Positions 45,588 to 53,250 of a DNA stretch of 64,000 nt are shown in pieces. Every line of letters begins with the position of its first letter. The first letter of the stretch is position 1. The notes below the pieces were generated by a model that worked only from the letters and a program-made list of their open reading frames with translations, made no database searches and was not told the origin of the DNA. The DNA comes from Chryseobacterium caseinilyticum (GTDB lineage: Bacteria > Bacteroidota > Bacteroidia > Flavobacteriales > Weeksellaceae), in assembly GCF_014837145.1 (NCBI RefSeq), contig NZ_JACYFS010000001.1, positions 372,001 to 436,000 on the forward strand. Reading direction: 5' to 3'. The position numbers and the translations under genes are program-made.

Positions 45588-46040
45588 AAATATAAAACCC
45601 AGAGGGTTTAATTTGAGTAGCCGTCGGTGAAACCGATGGAAAAAAAGAACAGACAAATTCTGGAGCCTAAAAGGGTTTCAATAATAATTATAATCAAAAA
45701 AATGTTTGAAATTTAAAACCTTAGCAGATCGTAAAAAAACATTCGTTGTCATCGTCTTGAAATATAAAACCCGAAGGGTTCAATTTGAATAGCCGTAGGT
45801 GAAACCGATGGAAAAAAAGAACAGACAAATTCTGGAGCCTAAAAGGGTTTTAATAATAATTATAATCAAAAAAATGTTTGAAATTTAAAACCATGACAGA
45901 TCGTAAAAAAAACATTCGTTGTCATCGTCTTGAAATATAAAACCCGAAGGGTTCACTTTGAATAGGCGTCGGTGAAACCGATGGGAAAAAGGACCGGTTA
46001 AATTCAGAACCCTGAAAGGGTTCAATATAATACAGCCGAT
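45588..46040. repeat. 173-bp hairpin-containing tandem repeat, 2.6 copies
   Basis: Copies begin at AAATATAAAACCC at 45588, 45760 and 45933 (period 172-173), the third truncated near 46025. Each unit holds short hairpins with GAA-type loops: AACCC-gaa-GGGTT and CGTCGGT-gaa-ACCGATG. A further AACCCTGAAAGGGTT hairpin closes the last copy. Units also share a 90-bp AT-rich spacer ending in CATTCGTTGTCATCGTCTTG. It resembles Bacteroidota REP elements and separates the second glucanase from the esterase. Confidence 0.85.
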
Positions 46041-46080
46041 CAAAAGAAAACAAACGGCTTTAGCCAAAACCTAAAGAAAT

Positions 46081-46788
46081 ATGAGTTTAAAACTAAAACA
46101 TCTTCCACTTTTACTCCTTCCATTTTCACTGAACTTAAATGCTCAGGAATTGAAAACCACATTCAGTAAAGACGTAAAACGTGCAGAAAAAATATCCTAT
46201 ATCCTCGATTATCCTAAAAATGCAAAAGGAAAAATACCGTTGGTGGTTTTCCTGCATGGTTCCGGCGAACGGGGAAATGATCTCGAAAAAGTAAAAGCGC
46301 ACAGTCCGTTTACCTATAAAAATTTAATCAAAGAGCCAGTCGCAATTTTAGCACCTCAATGTCCGGCAGATACTTGGTGGGATACAGTGACGGTGTATCA
46401 CTTAATCAAAGAAATTCAGTCAAAATACAAGATCGACGATTCCAGAATTTACCTCACCGGACTCTCAATGGGTGGTTGGGGAACTCTGAAATTAGCGATG
46501 GAACATCCCGAAATGTTTGCAGCGGTTGTTTCTGTTTGTGCACCGACCGACAGAGTGATGTACGCAAATATTCATCAGTATAAAAATCTCAACATGAAGA
46601 TTTATCATGGTGGAATGGATGATATCGTTCTGCCTGAAAATGCTTTTAATTTCTACCAAAAACTCCATCCGGTCAATCCATCAGCAGAACTGACGATTTT
46701 CCCGAATGATAATCACAACTCCTGGGATTCAACTTACTCAAATCCTGCCTTGTACGAATGGATGTTAAGTAAGAAGAAAGAAAAATAA
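46081..46788 (+). CDS. Exported alpha/beta-hydrolase (esterase, polyhydroxybutyrate depolymerase-like)
   Basis: A 235-residue exported hydrolase (signal ends LNAQ). The oxyanion region is VVFLHGSGERGND, the nucleophile Ser is in GLSMGG, the acid Asp is in HGGMDDIVLP, and the His is in NDNHNSWD. This is the LpqC/phospholipase-carboxylesterase group, which in PULs often removes acyl substituents from glycans. Deacylation of substituted glucan is a reasonable inference, not shown. Confidence 0.82.
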   Translation: MSLKLKHLPLLLLPFSLNLNAQELKTTFSKDVKRAEKISYILDYPKNAKGKIPLVVFLHGSGERGNDLEKVKAHSPFTYKNLIKEPVAILAPQCPADTWWDTVTVYHLIKEIQSKYKIDDSRIYLTGLSMGGWGTLKLAMEHPEMFAAVVSVCAPTDRVMYANIHQYKNLNMKIYHGGMDDIVLPENAFNFYQKLHPVNPSAELTIFPNDNHNSWDSTYSNPALYEWMLSKKKEK

Positions 46789-46818
46789 TGTAAGGACTTC
46801 ATTAAAATCTATTCATAA

Positions 46819-47385
46819 ATGACTCAACAGATAAAAGATACACTTATTTACGAAAATCAGGAATTTTACTTAGATGTTGAATTAATCGAAGGATATTTCC
46901 TTAAATTTCCAGAGAAACGTCCTGAATTCGAAATCTCATGTAGTGCGCTTTGGAAAGGATATATTGCACAGTTTGAAGTGAAAAATGATGAGTTGTGTAT
47001 CAATAAACTGGAATGGTTAACTGACATAGATTTTAATATGAAATCTTTACGAGAAGAAATTTTCCCGGAAAATAAGTTTGAATGGTATTCAGGGCTTATT
47101 AGAATAGATGATTTCGGAGGTGAATTTGGAGATGAACCAAAAGATGGGATATTTGAATATTTAGAAATTCTTAATGGAAACTTTAAGCAAAAAAGAATTT
47201 TCAATTATTCCGAATTGCAGGAATTTAAAAAAGCGCAATATGAATATTTTTTAATTTCTGAAGAAGTCGAACATGTTTATGATTTTTGGAGAAGAAACAA
47301 TGAAAATGGAATTGTTAAGAAAGATTTTGTTAACAAGATTATTTTAAAAAATATAATGGAATATACCCGAGAAGTATATGTTTAG
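46819..47385 (+). CDS. Hypothetical protein
   Basis: A 188-residue protein without signal peptide, rich in E, F, Y and N (YIAQFEVKNDEL, IRIDDFGGEFGDEP, EVEHVYDFWRRNNENG). I recognise no family. It breaks the otherwise glycan-related gene order between the esterase and the GH3 enzyme and appears cytoplasmic. Composition (acidic and aromatic, AT-rich) is reminiscent of small immunity proteins, but that is only a guess. Confidence 0.55.
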   Translation: MTQQIKDTLIYENQEFYLDVELIEGYFLKFPEKRPEFEISCSALWKGYIAQFEVKNDELCINKLEWLTDIDFNMKSLREEIFPENKFEWYSGLIRIDDFGGEFGDEPKDGIFEYLEILNGNFKQKRIFNYSELQEFKKAQYEYFLISEEVEHVYDFWRRNNENGIVKKDFVNKIILKNIMEYTREVYV

Positions 47386-47542
47386 TCAAAAATAACTTAC
47401 CAGCATTTTATTGTGCTATCATTTGGTGAGTGAAACTCCCTTGGGAAAACGTAGCCAAGACGATTTAGAAAAAAATCTTAGCAAACGTTGCGTCGAAAAA
47501 TTAAAATTAAAAAAAAAGAACTATAATTAAAGAAGAAGATAC

Positions 47543-49870
47543 ATGAAAAAGTTAATTGTAATCGCCACTTTGGCATTGGCACCAATGTTCTCGGCACAGG
47601 AAATGGTCACGAAGCCCGTTCAGTCTTATCAGACTGCGCAGTATCAGGCAAAGAAAAAAGCTTTTGTCGATGCACTTTTGGCTAAAATGACCTTAGATGA
47701 AAAAATCGGACAGCTGAATTTACCGAGTTCAGGAGATTTTACTACTGGTTTGGCAAAAAGTTCAGACATTGGAAAAAAAGTAGAGCAGGGATTAGTCGGT
47801 GGACTTTTCAATATAAAAGGTGCGGAAAAAATTAAAGCTGTACAAAAAGTAGCAGTAGAAAACAGCCGCCTGAAAATTCCGTTGATTTTCGGGATGGATG
47901 TTATTCACGGTTATGAAACGACTTTCCCAATTCCATTAGGATTGGCAGCTTCATGGGATATGAATCTGGTTCAGCAATCCGCAAGAGTAGCAGCAAGAGA
48001 AGCCGCAGCAGACGGAATCAACTGGACATTCTCGCCAATGGTGGATATTTCCCGCGAACCGAGATGGGGAAGGGTTTCCGAAGGTTCTGGTGAAGATCCA
48101 TATTTAGGAAGTGAAATTTCGAAAAACATGGTGTATGGCTATCAAGGAAAAGATTTAGCGAACGGAACCAATATTTTAGCTTGTGTAAAACACTTTGCAC
48201 TTTATGGAGCTGGCGAATCGGGTAGAGATTACAACACCGTGGACATGAGCCACGTGCGAATGTTTAACGAATATTTTCCACCTTACAAAGCGGCTGTTGA
48301 TGCAGGGGTTGCTTCGGTGATGGCTTCTTTTAATGAAGTGGATGGCGTTCCTGCAACAGGAAACAGATGGTTGCAGACTGAAGTTTTAAGAAACCAGTGG
48401 AAATTCAAAGGTTTTGTCGTTACAGATTATACCGGAATCAACGAAATGGTGGATCACGGAATGGGAGATCTGCAGCAGGTTTCAGCTTTAGCTTTGAAAG
48501 CTGGTGTTGATATGGATATGGTTGGAGAAGGCTTTTTAACCACATTAAAAAAATCTCTGGCTGAAGGAAAAGTGACTCAGGCTGAAATCGATATGGCTGC
48601 TAAAAGAATTCTGGAAGCGAAATACGACTTAGGCTTATTTGATAATCCTTACAAACACGGAGATGTAAAACTTGCTGCAAAAGAAGTCTACAATATGGAA
48701 AACCGTAACATCGCCAGAAGCGCAGCAGCTCAGTCGATGGTTTTAATGAAAAATGAAAATCAGGTTTTACCATTGAAAAAATCTGGAACGGTCGCGGTAA
48801 TCGGTCCGTTGGTCAACAACTCAATGAATATGCCCGGAACATGGAGTGTTGCTTCGAAACATGCCAATGCAGTTAATCTGATGCAGGGACTTCAGGCAAA
48901 CTTCGGAAAAGAAGTGAAATTCCTTTCTGCGAAAGGTGCCAACATCGATTACGATGCTAAACTGGAAGAAATCTACGCAGCGCACGGCAAGAAAACCGAC
49001 AGAGACAACCGTTCAAAAGAAGCCTTATTAAAAGAAGCTGTTGATATTGCCAACAAAGCTGATGTCATTGTTTTGGCTATTGGAGAATCTGCGGAAATGA
49101 GTGGAGAATCTTCTTCAAGAACTGAAATTACCATTCCACAATCTCAGGTTGATTTATTAAATGAATTGAAAAAAACAGGAAAGCCAATCGCAGTCGTTCT
49201 TTTTACAGGCCGTCCTTTAGCTTTGACGAATATCAAAGATACTCCTGATGCAATTCTGAACGTATGGTTCCCTGGTTCCGAGGCGGGATCTGCGATTTCT
49301 GATGTCCTTTTCGGAAAAGTAAATCCTTCAGGAAAACTTCCAATGACTTTCCCAAGAAGTCTTGGACAGGTTCCAATTTATTATAATGCAAAAAATACAG
49401 GCCGGCCTTTAGACCAAAAATTGGTTGATAAATGTGAATATCAAAGATTCCGTTCCAATTATATGGATGAGTGTAATACACCGTTGTATCCGTTCGGTTA
49501 CGGTTTAAGTTACACGAAATTCAATTATTCTGACGTGACGGTTTCCAATGCCAATCCAAAAGGAAATCAAACGGTTCAGGCTTCGGTAACGGTTACCAAT
49601 TCAGGAAATTTTGACGGAGCAGAAGTGGTTCAGTTATACATCAGAGATTGGGTGGGAACCATTACAAGACCGGTAAAAGAACTGAAAGGTTTCCAGAAAG
49701 TAATGCTGAAGAAAGGAGAATCTAAAAAGGTTACTTTTGACATTACTCCCGAAAATCTGAAATTCTACAACGGAGATTTGAAATACGACTGGGAAGCTGG
49801 AGATTTTGAAATCATGATCGGCACGAATTCTGAAGACGTGAAACACTCAAAAATTAACTGGACAAAATAA
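47543..49870 (+). CDS. bglX: Beta-glucosidase, GH3 family (BglX-like)
   Basis: A 775-residue exported enzyme (signal ends MFSAQ). GH3 N-terminal barrel with KHFALYGAGESGRDYN and the catalytic nucleophile Asp295 in GFVVTDYTG; C-terminal alpha/beta sandwich with GESAEMSGESSSR as probable acid/base loop; fibronectin-like domain at 650-775 (NSGNFDGAEVVQLYIRD). GH3 enzymes linked to GH144 genes release glucose from sophoro-oligosaccharides, so this probably finishes degradation in the periplasm. It is the last gene of the PUL and has its own terminator. Confidence 0.93.
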   Translation: MKKLIVIATLALAPMFSAQEMVTKPVQSYQTAQYQAKKKAFVDALLAKMTLDEKIGQLNLPSSGDFTTGLAKSSDIGKKVEQGLVGGLFNIKGAEKIKAVQKVAVENSRLKIPLIFGMDVIHGYETTFPIPLGLAASWDMNLVQQSARVAAREAAADGINWTFSPMVDISREPRWGRVSEGSGEDPYLGSEISKNMVYGYQGKDLANGTNILACVKHFALYGAGESGRDYNTVDMSHVRMFNEYFPPYKAAVDAGVASVMASFNEVDGVPATGNRWLQTEVLRNQWKFKGFVVTDYTGINEMVDHGMGDLQQVSALALKAGVDMDMVGEGFLTTLKKSLAEGKVTQAEIDMAAKRILEAKYDLGLFDNPYKHGDVKLAAKEVYNMENRNIARSAAAQSMVLMKNENQVLPLKKSGTVAVIGPLVNNSMNMPGTWSVASKHANAVNLMQGLQANFGKEVKFLSAKGANIDYDAKLEEIYAAHGKKTDRDNRSKEALLKEAVDIANKADVIVLAIGESAEMSGESSSRTEITIPQSQVDLLNELKKTGKPIAVVLFTGRPLALTNIKDTPDAILNVWFPGSEAGSAISDVLFGKVNPSGKLPMTFPRSLGQVPIYYNAKNTGRPLDQKLVDKCEYQRFRSNYMDECNTPLYPFGYGLSYTKFNYSDVTVSNANPKGNQTVQASVTVTNSGNFDGAEVVQLYIRDWVGTITRPVKELKGFQKVMLKKGESKKVTFDITPENLKFYNGDLKYDWEAGDFEIMIGTNSEDVKHSKINWTK

Positions 49871-49874
49871 GTAA

Positions 49875-49904
49875 AAAAAGCCATTCGAAAGAATGGTTTT
49901 TTTT
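49875..49904 (+). terminator. Intrinsic terminator after bglX
   Basis: AAGCCATTC pairs with GAATGGTTT around the loop GAAA, followed by a run of T. Confidence 0.85.
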
Positions 49905-49985
49905 ATGGGCAATTTGTAATGAGCAATAGATAATCGGATGCTTAGATAACTGATTTGAAGATATAATATGTAATTTCGACTGCAG

Positions 49986-50299
49986 CGTCACTTTGGGTAG
50001 ATTTTTGAAAAAAATTGTAGAGGAAAGTTGTTGTTTTACAAAATTCTCGTTAGTTCACTAGTTCTCGATACATTTTTCTCCGCTTCGCTGCGAAAAACAC
50101 TCGAACTGACGGAGTGATTTCAAAGTCATAAAAAAACGTCGCTTCGGGTAGATTTTTGAAGAGAATTGTAGCGGGAAGTTGTTGAATTTAAAAGAAAATT
50201 TATAGTTAGTTCCTTGGTTATCGGTACATTTTTCTCGTTTCGCTGCGAAAAAAAACCGAATGGACGGAGTAATAACGATTTTAATCTGACATAAAAAAA
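49986..50299. repeat. REP-like element, two diverged direct copies
   Basis: Copies start at CGTCACTTTGGGTAG (49986) and CGTCGCTTCGGGTAG (50137), period 151 bp. Both share GTAGATTTTTGAA, AAGTTGTTG, a palindromic core (TTTTTCTC, then TTCGCTGCGAAAAA) bounded by TATCGAGAAC- or CGGT-type arms, and GACGGAGTAAT. The hairpin core is like REP elements of flavobacteria. No coding capacity. This covers most of the 438 bp between bglX and ohr. Confidence 0.75.
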
Positions 50300-50322
50300 T
50301 CTGCCTCCAAAGAAAGCAGATT
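50291..50322 (-). terminator. Intrinsic terminator of the ohrR-ohr transcript
   Basis: On the minus strand AATCTGC and GCAGATT pair around an 11-nt loop and are followed by a T-run. Confidence 0.72.
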
Positions 50323-50342
50323 CATATTTAAAAGAAAAAATC

Positions 50343-50765
50343 TTAGTTGTTCGTCACCGAAAGTTTCACCTCGATATTATTTCTTGTCGCATTGGAATAA
50401 GGACAAATCTGATGCGCCTTTTCTGTCAGTTCCTGAGCTTCTTCAAGAGAAACGCCCGGAATATTCACAGCTAATTCTGCAGCCAGACCAAAACCTCCGT
50501 CTTCATTCTGTCCGATACTCACTTTTGCGGCTACCGAAGTTTCTCCGGTTTCAATTTTAGATTTGCTGATGATTAAATTCAGTGCGCTGTCAAAGCAGGC
50601 CGCATATCCAGCCGCGAAAAGCATTTCAGGGTTGGTGTAATCGTCGTTGGCTCCGCCCAGTCCTTTTGGCATTCTCACTTCAAGATCCAAAACTCCGTTA
50701 TCGCTTTTTACCTGCCCGTTTCTTCCGCCTTTTGCGGTAACGTTGGTGGTATATAATGTTTTCAT
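50343..50765 (-). CDS. ohr: Organic hydroperoxide resistance protein
   Basis: A 140-residue Ohr of the OsmC superfamily. The two catalytic cysteines are Cys57 (GYAACFDSAL) and Cys121 (QICPYSNATR), in the positions used by Ohr to reduce fatty-acid and other organic hydroperoxides with lipoylated protein as reductant. It follows ohrR by 1 bp on the same strand, so both share one mRNA. Confidence 0.94.
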   Translation of the reverse strand: MKTLYTTNVTAKGGRNGQVKSDNGVLDLEVRMPKGLGGANDDYTNPEMLFAAGYAACFDSALNLIISKSKIETGETSVAAKVSIGQNEDGGFGLAAELAVNIPGVSLEEAQELTEKAHQICPYSNATRNNIEVKLSVTNN

Positions 50766-50766
50766 T

Positions 50767-51201
50767 TTATTTTTGAATTTTATTTAAAATTTTCTGAATG
50801 GTTTCTTTAAGTTCAAGTAAATCTTCCGTCGAAAGATTCAGTTTTTCCTGCATTTTTGCCGGAATTTCACAGGCTTTATGTTGTAAATCTTTACCTGCCT
50901 GATCCAGAAAAACTTCAACCACCCGTTCATCTTCTTTTTTTCTTTTTCGGATGACGAAACCTTTGGCTTCCAATCTTTTCAGAAGTGGCGTTAACGTTCC
51001 GCTGTCGAGATACAGTTTTTCACCCACCTGATTTACGGTCAATCCATCCTTCTCCCAAAGCACCATCATCACAAGATATTGCGGATAGGTAATATCAAGT
51101 TCATCAAGAAACGGACGGTACAAACCGGTGATTTCCTTTGCGATGACATAAAGTGGGAAACACAGTTGGCTTCCTAATTGGGGTGGGTTGTGATTTTCCA
51201 T
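50767..51201 (-). CDS. ohrR: MarR-family organic hydroperoxide sensor OhrR
   Basis: A 144-residue MarR regulator. The reactive Cys is at residue 14 in LGSQLCFPLY, as in OhrR where oxidation releases DNA. The winged helix is TVNQVGEKLYLDSGTLTPLLKRLEAKGFV with wing RKKEDERVVEV. It represses ohr until organic peroxide oxidises the Cys. A second Cys (KACEIPAK) lies further on. See the palindrome upstream of the nitroreductase gene for a possible operator. Confidence 0.93.
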   Translation of the reverse strand: MENHNPPQLGSQLCFPLYVIAKEITGLYRPFLDELDITYPQYLVMMVLWEKDGLTVNQVGEKLYLDSGTLTPLLKRLEAKGFVIRKRKKEDERVVEVFLDQAGKDLQHKACEIPAKMQEKLNLSTEDLLELKETIQKILNKIQK

Positions 51202-51243
51202 AATTCAATGTTTTTTGTGAAAATACTATTTTACTGATACTTT

Positions 51244-51385
51244 GCAGCCCTACTTGATGATGTTTTCTTATTTTTTATTGATGCAGTGAACCACTCCGTT
51301 AGGTTGGAGTGGAACTCCTTTTTTTCTGAGTCGATTTTCTTTTTAAAACTTTCTCAGAATCAAAAAAGTGAAGCAGTGTGCTGTG
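51244..51385. repeat. Degenerate REP-like element next to ohrR
   Basis: Carries the GCAGCCC end, GGTTGGAGTGGAACTCC, and the dyad TCTGAG/CTCAGA between T- and A-runs. It is a diverged copy of the element at 51436-51540. Confidence 0.55.
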
Positions 51386-51435
51386 ATTCTCCAAAGTTTA
51401 GTGATTTTTGACACATAATATTCTGTGGAGACACT

Positions 51436-51540
51436 GCAGCCCGGCTTGAGCGGAACTCCTTTTTTGCTTAACACAATTTTGTTTTTAAGACTGCCTTTGA
51501 AGCAAAAAAGAGTGGGAGCGGAAGACGGAAATAGCTGCCC
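51436..51540. repeat. REP-like element (GCAGCCCGGCTTGAGCGG ... GCTGCCC)
   Basis: Starts GCAGCCCGGCTTGAGCGGAA and ends GGGAGCGGAAGACGGAAATAGCTGCCC-like sequence; the middle has T6 facing A6 so it can fold. Related copies lie at 57048-57126 (same strand) and 62809-62890 (opposite strand). The 394-bp gap between ohrR and the nitroreductase gene is made up mainly of this and the degenerate copy; a stray AGCTGCCC follows at 51577. Confidence 0.85.
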
Positions 51541-51595
51541 TAAAAAATATAAACTAGCTATTCGGCAAAGTCAATTAGCTGCCCAGATAAAAGTA

Positions 51596-52228
51596 CTATT
51601 TTGTAATGATAAATTCCTCCATCGGAATTCTCACCTTTTTCATGTGCGACAGCCAGTCGTTTTCAGCATCACGGTAACCCAGATACAGAAGTGAAACGCT
51701 TTTTAAACCTAATTTTTTAAGTTCAAGAATCTCGTCAACAACTTCATTATTGAAACCTTCTGCTGGTGTAGAATCGATTTTCAATTCTGCTGCCTGAGCC
51801 ATTGCCAAGCCTAAAGCAATGTAAGTCTGTCTTGCTGTATGCGCAAAATGCTGTTCGGGAGTCTGGGCGTTGTACAGATCTTTAATCATATCGGTATAAC
51901 TGCTGAAACGACCTTGTGGCAAGTCTCTCACATCGGTATGATGGTCATATACTTTGTCAATTTTTTCATTGGAATAGCTGTCCCAGGCGGCAAAAACCAA
52001 AACATGAGAACAGTCTCTCATCACTTCCGGATTAAATGCACCGCTTACCATTTTCTCTTTCAGATCCTGATTTTCTACAACAATTAATCTGAAAGGCTGT
52101 AAACCTGATGAGGTGGGAGCCAATCTTGCAGCTTCTAAAATTTTATCTAAATCTTCCTGTGATACTTTTTTTGTTGGGTCATACGCTTTTGCGGCATGTC
52201 TCCAGTTTAAATCATCTATTAACGACAT
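51596..52228 (-). CDS. NAD(P)H-dependent nitroreductase-family flavoprotein
   Basis: A 210-residue protein of the nitroreductase fold (NfsB/YfkO-like). FMN-binding features include RHAAKAYDP near residue 10, LAPTSSGLQPFRLIVVEN and the C-terminal KKLGLKSVSLLYLGYRD. It reduces nitro-compounds or quinones with NAD(P)H as donor. A well-formed promoter overlapped by a palindrome lies upstream, suggesting regulation by a MarR-type repressor. Confidence 0.88.
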   Translation of the reverse strand: MSLIDDLNWRHAAKAYDPTKKVSQEDLDKILEAARLAPTSSGLQPFRLIVVENQDLKEKMVSGAFNPEVMRDCSHVLVFAAWDSYSNEKIDKVYDHHTDVRDLPQGRFSSYTDMIKDLYNAQTPEQHFAHTARQTYIALGLAMAQAAELKIDSTPAEGFNNEVVDEILELKKLGLKSVSLLYLGYRDAENDWLSHMKKVRIPMEEFIITK

Positions 52229-52286
52229 TGTTTATTATTTTAAATTAAAATTTTGATTCTTAAATAATCTGAATCAAATAACAATG

Positions 52287-52317
52287 CAAATTTACAAAAC
52301 AATTAAATTGCACACAA
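52287..52317 (-). promoter_or_regulatory. Promoter of the nitroreductase gene (TTG-N20-TAAATTTG)
   Basis: On the minus strand a -33 TTG at 52315-52317 and -7 TAAATTTG at 52287-52294 are separated by 20 bp. The start would be near 52283, giving a leader of about 55 nt. Confidence 0.75.
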
Positions 52318-52324
52318 TTTAATT
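52301..52324. promoter_or_regulatory. Palindromic operator candidate over the -33 box
   Basis: AATTAAATTG-CACA-CAATTTAATT, a perfect 10+4+10 bp palindrome covering the -33 TTG and upstream part of the spacer. The form resembles MarR/OhrR-type operators built from CAATT/AATTG repeats. OhrR is encoded 1.1 kb away on the same strand and would be the first candidate. Confidence 0.6.
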
Positions 52325-52419
52325 TTGAAAAATTTAATTTAGATGAAATCAATAATGTAAATTATTTGAAACAAAAAAATCCATCGTAATGAACAATGGA
52401 TTTTTAGCTTAAAATTATA

Positions 52420-53172
52420 TTAAGCTATTTGTGAACTTTCTGCTTTTTGATTAATCAATTCTGCCTCAAAAACATCCGCAAAATGCTTTCTGATTTTGGC
52501 CTTGATATCTTCCATTTCCTCAGGAGTCAATTCTCTTTCAAGTTCTCTCTTTAAAGAAGTCACCTGCTTGTCCTTAATTCCGCAGGGAACGATGTACTCA
52601 AAATAACGCATATCCGTGTTGATGTTTAAAGCAAAACCGTGAAGGGTAACCCAACGCGAAGCTTTCACTCCCATTGCACAGATTTTTCTTGCATAAGGTT
52701 TGCCAACATCCAGCCACACTCCGGTTTCGCCTGGAGATCTTTCGCCCTTCAGACCGTAATCGGAAATGGTTCTGATAATCACTTCCTCCAGATTTCTCAT
52801 GTATTTGTGAATGTCTGTGAAGAAATTTTCAAGATCTAAAACAGGATAACCAACGATTTGTCCGTAGCCGTGATAGGTAATGTCTCCACCGCGGTTTACT
52901 TTCACGAAAGTCGCGTCGATTTCTTTTAATTTGTCAATTCCTGCGAGCATATTTTCTTCGTGTCCACTTTTGCCAAGCGTGTACACGTGAGGATGCTCTA
53001 CCAAAAGAAAATGATTGGGCGTTGTGATGTGATTTTCAGGAGCTAAATCGCGGTTTTTAATTTTAATATCAATAATATCTTTCATCAGTTTTTCCTGATA
53101 ATCCCAAGCAGGCTGATATTCTCTGATGCCTAAATCTTCAAATTCTACGACTTTATTTTGATGTGTATTCAT
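52420..53172 (-). CDS. lipB: Lipoyl(octanoyl) transferase
   Basis: A 250-residue LipB from ATG 53172; longer in-frame starts overlap the promoter box at 53236. Conserved motifs are RGGDITYHGYGQIVGYP, ARKICAMGVKASRWVTLHGFA with the catalytic Lys and VPCGI with the catalytic Cys. It moves octanoyl from ACP to lipoyl domains. C-terminal extension of about 20 residues is K/E-rich. Located downstream of trpA with its own promoter. Confidence 0.93.
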   Translation of the reverse strand: MNTHQNKVVEFEDLGIREYQPAWDYQEKLMKDIIDIKIKNRDLAPENHITTPNHFLLVEHPHVYTLGKSGHEENMLAGIDKLKEIDATFVKVNRGGDITYHGYGQIVGYPVLDLENFFTDIHKYMRNLEEVIIRTISDYGLKGERSPGETGVWLDVGKPYARKICAMGVKASRWVTLHGFALNINTDMRYFEYIVPCGIKDKQVTSLKRELERELTPEEMEDIKAKIRKHFADVFEAELINQKAESSQIA

Positions 53173-53235
53173 GCGGATCTCTGTTTTCACCAAATGGTTC
53201 AGCTGAAATTTTTGATCAGCTCCATTTTGAAGATA

Positions 53236-53243
53236 CAAATTTA
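53236..53243 (-). promoter_or_regulatory. -7 box (TAAATTTG) for lipB
   Basis: TAnnTTTG match on minus strand, 63 bp before ATG 53172; lies near the end of trpA. No -33 TTG at allowed distance. Confidence 0.4.
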
Positions 53244-53250
53244 GTGATTT

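Noticed and set aside
45588..46040. Small ORFs starting at ATGGAAAAAAAG in the tandem repeat
   Set aside because: Present in repeat copies but short, low-complexity and with hairpins inside; no sign of coding constraint.
51425..51694. 89-codon plus-strand frame between ohrR and the nitroreductase gene
   Set aside because: It consists of the REP-like repeat and the antisense of the nitroreductase gene end.
53173..53238. Longer lipB start
   Set aside because: The extra 22 codons include a TAAATTTG promoter box and are not LipB-like.
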